Below are positions 6,297 through 10,791 of a stretch of 10,791 nucleotides of DNA, in pieces. A program made the translations under genes and the position numbers. How positions within the stretch are numbered: the stretch's first letter is position 1; the number at the start of each line of letters is the position of its first letter. The notes under the pieces were generated by a model. That model ran no database searches and was not told where the DNA came from. It saw nothing but the letters and a program-made list of their open reading frames with translations. The DNA is from an uncultured Kingella sp. GTDB taxonomy: Bacteria > Pseudomonadota > Gammaproteobacteria > Burkholderiales > Neisseriaceae. Location of the stretch: contig CAKARD010000040.1 of NCBI GenBank assembly GCA_916720425.1, positions 1 through 10,791 on the forward strand, given 5' to 3'.

Positions 6297-8816
6297 CTAA
6301 ACTGATAATACGGTTAATAAATCTTGCTTAATTTGATGTTGCCATATGGGGTCTTCCCATTTTGGGCAAGCAACCAGAAAACTGTCTTCTACGCGTTCGG
6401 CAAAGGTGGCAATTTTGGCATAATAAACTCGTACTTGATGGTGTGCCAGAACCTCAGTTAAATCAGCAAGCAAATAGGGGCGATTAGCGGCCACAATCTC
6501 TAAGGTTTGTTGATTGTGTTCTGATTGTTCTAAGCTAATGCGTGGCACAATGGGCAACAAACGCGCACGACGACCAGGCTTTGCTTTTACAGAAATAAAT
6601 TCTATTTTTGCATGATGTGCAAATGTGGTTAAATCTTTTAATACATCAGCAATTAATCGTGTGTATTCATCAGGCTGTAAATACTCAGGAAAATTAACAA
6701 TAAAACTGTCCAAAATAAAATCATGCTCCGTAACAAAAGCATGCGCTGTGGCAATATCTAAACCGTGTTGTGAAAATATTCGACAAATACGTGTAAATAA
6801 CCGTTCTTGGTTTGGCATGTATATTAGGGCTTGTAGGCTTGTGCTATTGGCGATAGGTTCTATATAGGCATAAGGGGTATCAGGTGTTGTAATAATATGA
6901 GGCAATTGCCATGCCATCACGCTATTACTGTGTCGTGCAAAATACGCCTCACCTAGGGATTGATACAAACGGCGAATACTGCGTTCACTAAAACCTTGTT
7001 TTATGAGTTGATCGTGCATGCGACGTTTTTTGCTTTGAATACTGTTTTCGCTAGTATGACTACCTAATAATTGTGTGCTGGCCAACTGATATAAATGCTC
7101 TAAAAGTTGTGCTTTCCATGTGTTCCAAATTTTAGGATTGGTACCTCGTATATCACAAATGGTAAGCAAATATAATGCGGTTAATCGTTGCATACTTTTG
7201 ACTTGTTGGCAAAATTGCTCAATGACTTCGGGTTGACTAATGTCTTCTTTTTGACTCACTCGCGACATCAAAAGATGTTCTTGTACCAACCACACCAGCA
7301 GCATTTCGTCCTGTTTACTTAAAAAATGGTCTCGCGCAAACTGTCGTGCATCAATACCACCTTCTTTTGCATGATCACCACCACGTCCTTTAGCAATATC
7401 ATGAAATAAAGCGGCAAGATATAATATTGCTGGTTTATCAAAATGCTGCATTAAAGTAGAGGCTTGGGGCAGTTCATGACTGTGTTGTTCCATAGCTAAA
7501 CGACGCATGTTACGCAATACCATTAAAATATGATCGTCTACGGGATAGGCGTGAAATAAATCATGTTGTAATAAACCAACAATATTAGACCAGGCGGGTA
7601 AATAACGTGCTAACACACCATATAAATTCAAAAAACGCATAATATGGGTTAAACCCGTACCACGATAAAATAACTGAACAAATCGGCGACGATTATTTGG
7701 ATTACCATAAAAATCAGCATGAATATGACGTGAAGCCGTCCACCATGCACGCAAAGTTCTGGGTGCCAAGCCATTAATGCTTGGATTTTCTTGCCAGCGT
7801 TCCAAAACAATAAATAAATGTTCTGGTTGTTTGGTAAAAATAGTTAAATCACGCACGGAAATTTTATTGCCTACCTGATAGTAATCAGCATCAATATCAT
7901 ACACAATTCGTGGTAATGTGCTAAACAAACGACCACGCAACATGGGAATTAAAATACCATTCAGTTGTAATACTGTTTTTATGGTGCGATAAACTCCATG
8001 CATAAGTTTTTCAACACCTTTTTGCGGGTTGTCAGCACACCATTGTGATGCGAGGGCAGCTTGCATATCAAAACTTAGGCGATCTTCTTCACGTTTTGCT
8101 AATAAATGTAAATCGATACGAATTTGCGCTAAGCTCCGATGTGCACGGCGTAATAATACTGCCTCAGTACGAGTCATGACATTGCGTTTCATTAAATCTT
8201 GCATAACGCCTTGAACACGAATCAACCAAATCATGGTGTGAATATCACGCAAACCACCTGTCCCATTTTTGATATTGGGTTCCAATGATAAAGCAGTTTG
8301 TTTGATATGCCTCTGTTGCATTTCTGCTATTTTATTCTCTATAAACCATACCTTATCACGTTGATATTCAAATTTTTGTAACGCTTGTTGCGCCAAATCC
8401 GCATGACCACACAAAAAACGTGCTTCTAATAAGGCGGTATCTAAATTTAAATCTTGTTGTGCCATTTGTGCTATTTGTGCCAAACCACCTGATTGAATGG
8501 CGGGGGTAAGATGTTTATCCCACAATATTTGCACTATGTTTGCGATGATTTCCTGTTCTGCTTGGCTTAATTCATCAGGTGCAATTATTACCATATCTAG
8601 ATCTGAATGCGGATACAATTCACCACGCCCAAAACCACCCGTTGCTAAAACACACAAGCGTGAGCTTGAACCAAACATTTCTTCCCATAGTGCAACAATA
8701 GCTTTGTCCATCGCTTGGGTATGCGCGCGAAAATATTGAAAGGGCTGACGTGTAGCATGGTAATGTTTCACGGCTCGATCTTGTTGATCATGCAACATTT
8801 GAAAAATGGGATTCAT
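6297..8816 (-). CDS. glnD: [Protein-PII] uridylyltransferase / uridylyl-removing enzyme
   Basis: Bifunctional nitrogen sensor that uridylylates PII (GlnB/GlnK) when glutamine is low and removes UMP when glutamine is high. The 839 residues are slightly under the usual 850-890. The nucleotidyltransferase domain has GGFGRGELYPHSDLD at 60-74, with D72 and D74 as metal ligands. A helical linker includes LEPNIKNGTGGLRDIH (178-192). The HD domain for UMP removal has H429, the HD pair H472-D473 in LFHDIAKGRGGDH, H514 and D555. Two ACT domains follow at about 660-740 and 770-839, and the second contains AKIATFAERVEDSF (800-813). That ACT begins NRPYLL where E. coli has DQPGLL. No Shine-Dalgarno sequence precedes the ATG; a run of eight A lies in its place. 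The gene follows pmbA by 63 bases on the same strand. Confidence 0.96.
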   Translation of the reverse strand: MNPIFQMLHDQQDRAVKHYHATRQPFQYFRAHTQAMDKAIVALWEEMFGSSSRLCVLATGGFGRGELYPHSDLDMVIIAPDELSQAEQEIIANIVQILWDKHLTPAIQSGGLAQIAQMAQQDLNLDTALLEARFLCGHADLAQQALQKFEYQRDKVWFIENKIAEMQQRHIKQTALSLEPNIKNGTGGLRDIHTMIWLIRVQGVMQDLMKRNVMTRTEAVLLRRAHRSLAQIRIDLHLLAKREEDRLSFDMQAALASQWCADNPQKGVEKLMHGVYRTIKTVLQLNGILIPMLRGRLFSTLPRIVYDIDADYYQVGNKISVRDLTIFTKQPEHLFIVLERWQENPSINGLAPRTLRAWWTASRHIHADFYGNPNNRRRFVQLFYRGTGLTHIMRFLNLYGVLARYLPAWSNIVGLLQHDLFHAYPVDDHILMVLRNMRRLAMEQHSHELPQASTLMQHFDKPAILYLAALFHDIAKGRGGDHAKEGGIDARQFARDHFLSKQDEMLLVWLVQEHLLMSRVSQKEDISQPEVIEQFCQQVKSMQRLTALYLLTICDIRGTNPKIWNTWKAQLLEHLYQLASTQLLGSHTSENSIQSKKRRMHDQLIKQGFSERSIRRLYQSLGEAYFARHSNSVMAWQLPHIITTPDTPYAYIEPIANSTSLQALIYMPNQERLFTRICRIFSQHGLDIATAHAFVTEHDFILDSFIVNFPEYLQPDEYTRLIADVLKDLTTFAHHAKIEFISVKAKPGRRARLLPIVPRISLEQSEHNQQTLEIVAANRPYLLADLTEVLAHHQVRVYYAKIATFAERVEDSFLVACPKWEDPIWQHQIKQDLLTVLSV

Positions 8817-8879
8817 AGTCTGTTTTTTTTGAAAGTTGAATTAAACGGTAAAAGCGTTGCACTGTATGGCACAAATCGC

Positions 8880-10208
8880 TTATTCTCCTGCAACAGTCAT
8901 GCTTTCTAATAAAATCGAACCGATTTTACTGGCACTATGTGGTAAGGAATCATCGGCAATACCCACAACTTGGCGCAACATAGTATTAAGATTATTGGCA
9001 ATGGTTATTCCTGATACTGGATAAGCTACCACGCCATTTTCTACCCAAAATCCTGCCGCCCCACGAGAATAATCTCCTGTAATCATATTAACGCCTTGTC
9101 CCATCAAATCAGTCACCCATAAACCTGTCCCCATCTGACGCAACAAATCGACTTGGCATGCATGGGTCGCGTGTAAATAAAGATTGTGAGCGCCTCCTGC
9201 ATTACCTGTACTTTTCATACCTAATTTTCGTGCCGAATAACTACCTAAAAAATAGCCTTGAATAATGCCGTTTTCAACTATAAAACGAGATTGGGTCGCC
9301 ACACCCTCATTATCAAAATAGGTACTCCCCAATGTACGAGGAATATGTGGTTCTTCACGCAGTTGCACAAATTCTGGCAAAACTTGCGTGCCTAAACTAT
9401 TGAGCAAGAAACTGCTTTCGCGATACAAAGCACCGCCACTTAACGCTCCCACTATATGCCCGATTAAACTGCCTGAAACCATAGTATCAAATAACACAGG
9501 ATAATGTCCTGTAGGCACACTTCTTGCGCCCAATTTTTGTACAGTACGCATCGCTGCAATACGTCCAATATTTTCAGGTGTATCTAATACTTGCGGATCA
9601 CAAGACAAGTCATACCAATAATTGCGCTCCATGCCTTGTTCGTCTGCCGCAAGCACACTGCACGAAATGCTATGGCGTGTGCCTTGCTGATGTTGACAAA
9701 AATCGTGAGAATTGGCATACACAAACTGAAAATGCCCAGTGCTAACTGATGCGCCATCTGAATTTTGAATGCGTGTATCGCTATCCAAAGCAGCTTGTTC
9801 GCACTGTTTTGCCAACAATACTGCCTCATCTGTAGATAAATGCCATGGATGATATTTGTCTAAATCAGGAATATTTTTTGCCATGAGCGATTCATCTGCC
9901 AAACCTGAATAAGGATCTTGAGCAGTATAACGTGCAATATCACAAGCAGCTTGCACGGTTTGCTCAATGGCTAATGGTGATAAATCAGCAGTGCTGGCAC
10001 GACCTTTTTGTTGTCCAATATAAACCGTAATATCTAAAGATTGATCTTGTTGGTATTCAATTTGCTCAATATCTTGTAAACGCACTTGAATATTTTGCCC
10101 AATAGATTCGCTTAAATCCAATTCAGCAGAAGTTGCACCTTTTTTTTGTGCCAATTTCAAGACATATTGTGCCACTTCGATAAGTTCATTTTGATTATGT
10201 TCAAACAT
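8880..10208 (-). CDS. pmbA: Metalloprotease-related protein PmbA (TldE)
   Basis: PmbA/TldE, the partner of the TldD metalloprotease. In E. coli the TldD-TldE heterodimer digests unfolded peptides, processes microcin B17 and degrades the CcdA antitoxin. TldE lacks the HExxxH zinc motif, and none is seen here. From the ATG at 10208 the protein has 442 residues, against 450 in E. coli. Conserved stretches include GRASTADLSP (69-78), GTRHS (176-180), SARKLGMKSTGNAGG (325-339) and TGDYSRGAAGFWVENG (377-392). The frame stays open upstream to 10574, but that stretch is antisense to darP and includes no family sequence, so MFEHNQNE is taken as the start. The ribosome binding site is weak. tldD is not in the window. 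It probably leads a pmbA-glnD transcription unit and is divergent from darP. Confidence 0.93.
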   Translation of the reverse strand: MFEHNQNELIEVAQYVLKLAQKKGATSAELDLSESIGQNIQVRLQDIEQIEYQQDQSLDITVYIGQQKGRASTADLSPLAIEQTVQAACDIARYTAQDPYSGLADESLMAKNIPDLDKYHPWHLSTDEAVLLAKQCEQAALDSDTRIQNSDGASVSTGHFQFVYANSHDFCQHQQGTRHSISCSVLAADEQGMERNYWYDLSCDPQVLDTPENIGRIAAMRTVQKLGARSVPTGHYPVLFDTMVSGSLIGHIVGALSGGALYRESSFLLNSLGTQVLPEFVQLREEPHIPRTLGSTYFDNEGVATQSRFIVENGIIQGYFLGSYSARKLGMKSTGNAGGAHNLYLHATHACQVDLLRQMGTGLWVTDLMGQGVNMITGDYSRGAAGFWVENGVVAYPVSGITIANNLNTMLRQVVGIADDSLPHSASKIGSILLESMTVAGE

Positions 10209-10240
10209 GATAGGTATTTTATTAAAGTGAAATAATGCGA

Positions 10241-10246
10241 ATTGTA
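10241..10246 (-). promoter_or_regulatory. Candidate -10 box for pmbA
   Basis: The minus strand reads TACAAT here, 32 bases before the chosen pmbA start. No recognisable -35 box lies at 16-18 bases upstream. The placement is sensible for a short leader but the evidence is weak. Confidence 0.3.
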
Positions 10247-10277
10247 GCGGTTTTCTACTGATAAGAGAGTTAAAATT

Positions 10278-10286
10278 TGCTATGAT
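10278..10286 (+). promoter_or_regulatory. Extended -10 promoter for darP
   Basis: TG-C-TATGAT is an extended -10 element (TG at 10278-10279, TATGAT at 10281-10286). The region at -35 (around CTGATA) is poor, which extended -10 promoters tolerate. Transcription would start near 10293, giving a leader of about 22 bases ahead of the darP ATG. Confidence 0.45.
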
Positions 10287-10314
10287 GAGAAACTTATCAT
10301 TGCAGAGTATCATT

Positions 10315-10791
10315 ATGAATGACACAAAAGAGTGGGTGAGTAAAACCCAAATGAAAAAACAAATGGATGCATTGCAAGATTTGGGCATGGAATTAACCAA
10401 ACTGTCGCACGAAACCTTAAAAAAACTCTCTTTGCCTGAAGCATTATATGAAGCAGTGCGTGAATACAAAAAAATCACCTCAAACAGTGCGGTTAAACGC
10501 CAACGCCAATTTATTGGACGTTTAATGCGTGATATTGATCCTGTACCCATACGTGATTTTTTGGCAAAACTCAATGGTGAGAACCAAGCTTATAATGCCT
10601 TTTTGCAACGCGTGGAACAAGCAAGAGCAAAGCTTATGGCCGATGATGAAGCCCTCACCGCATTTATGGCAGAGTTTCCCCATGCTGATTCAGGTAATTT
10701 ACGCACCCTAATTCGCAATGCACGCAAAGAACAAGCCGCGCAAAAACCTCCTAAAAACTTTCGTGCCTTATACCAAGAATTAAAACACACT
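10315..10791 (+). CDS. darP: Ribosome-associated protein DarP/YjgA (DUF615), 3' end cut by window
   Basis: The frame stays open from the ATG at 10315 to the window edge, giving 159 codons without a stop. It matches the YjgA family (DUF615), renamed DarP in E. coli, where it binds late 50S precursors and promotes maturation of the 23S rRNA peptidyl-transferase centre. Family landmarks are the WVSKTQMKKQMDALQDLG start (residues 7-24), KRQRQFIGRLMR (61-72), LRTLIRNARKEQAA (131-144) and KPPKNFRALYQEL (146-158). Because E. coli DarP ends shortly after the matching segment, only a few residues should be missing. It lacks the acidic N-terminal extension of the E. coli protein. A weak AGAG lies seven bases before the ATG. 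The divergent pairing with pmbA is, as I recall, common in Beta- and Gammaproteobacteria and supports both calls. Confidence 0.93.
   Translation, partial: MNDTKEWVSKTQMKKQMDALQDLGMELTKLSHETLKKLSLPEALYEAVREYKKITSNSAVKRQRQFIGRLMRDIDPVPIRDFLAKLNGENQAYNAFLQRVEQARAKLMADDEALTAFMAEFPHADSGNLRTLIRNARKEQAAQKPPKNFRALYQELKHT

Noticed and set aside
8850..8880. A possible hairpin just past the pmbA stop codon (AGCG...CGCT with TTTT after it on the minus strand).
   Set aside because: Only the four end pairs are clean; the rest needs bulges and wobble pairs. Too weak to call a terminator between pmbA and glnD.
9584..9829. An 81-codon minus-strand frame, along with similar short frames inside gltX, xseA, glnD and pmbA.
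   Set aside because: All lie within confident genes in other frames and show no family resemblance or ribosome binding site.
10486..10493. AGTGCGGT, resembling the core of the Pasteurellaceae uptake signal.
   Set aside because: One copy only, inside darP coding sequence, lacking the leading A, and no further copies seen; probably chance. The Neisseria uptake 10-mer was also not found by eye.
10209..10574. A 122-codon upstream extension of the pmbA reading frame, antisense to darP.
   Set aside because: It overlaps the well-supported darP gene, has no family resemblance, and PmbA alignment begins at the ATG at 10208.

Overview
This is an ordinary chromosomal housekeeping segment, gene-dense and AT-rich (roughly 40% GC by eye, not counted). 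It holds ten protein genes, eight on the minus strand and two on the plus strand. The proteins look proteobacterial. UbiJ, GlnD, PmbA/TldE, a DarP/YjgA-type DUF615 protein, FxsA and HU together point to Beta- or Gammaproteobacteria. The glutamyl-tRNA synthetase (with its YDRRWRP segment), the HU protein and the hypoxanthine phosphoribosyltransferase recall Neisseriales-type betaproteobacterial proteins. That placement comes from remembered family sequences and is moderate confidence only. I saw no canonical Neisseria DNA uptake sequence.

Layout. Positions 16-3671 (minus) hold five tightly packed genes, in transcription order pncC, yciO, hpt, ubiJ and gltX, with gaps of 2-11 bases. Several ribosome binding sites overlap the stop codon of the gene before, so this is almost certainly one operon. 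Positions 3672-3924 are an AT-rich divergent intergenic region with promoter-like elements for the operon (minus) and for fxsA (plus). fxsA (3925-4413, plus) converges on xseA (4492-5721, minus), with an inverted repeat between them that could terminate both. Upstream of xseA is the HU gene (5796-6080, minus), which has its own strong promoter, a stable hairpin at the start of its leader and a clear intrinsic terminator. glnD (6297-8816) and pmbA (8880-10208) follow on the minus strand and may be co-transcribed as pmbA-glnD. darP (10315 to the window edge, plus) is divergent from pmbA and is cut by the window end.

Functions. The operon mixes nucleotide and NAD salvage (hpt, pncC), a Sua5/YrdC-family protein (yciO), ubiquinone synthesis (ubiJ) and tRNA-Glu charging (gltX). 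The rest covers an inner-membrane protein (FxsA), exonuclease VII large subunit (XseA), the HU nucleoid protein, the PII uridylyltransferase of nitrogen control (GlnD), a TldE-type protease partner (PmbA) and a 50S assembly factor (DarP).

I found no mobile element, CRISPR array, phage gene, RNA gene or new defence system. The points worth a second look are small: the operon's composition, the HU leader hairpin, a perfect palindrome across the gltX stop codon, an incomplete zinc site in GltX, an atypical residue in the second GlnD ACT domain, and a run of eight A where the glnD ribosome binding site should be.
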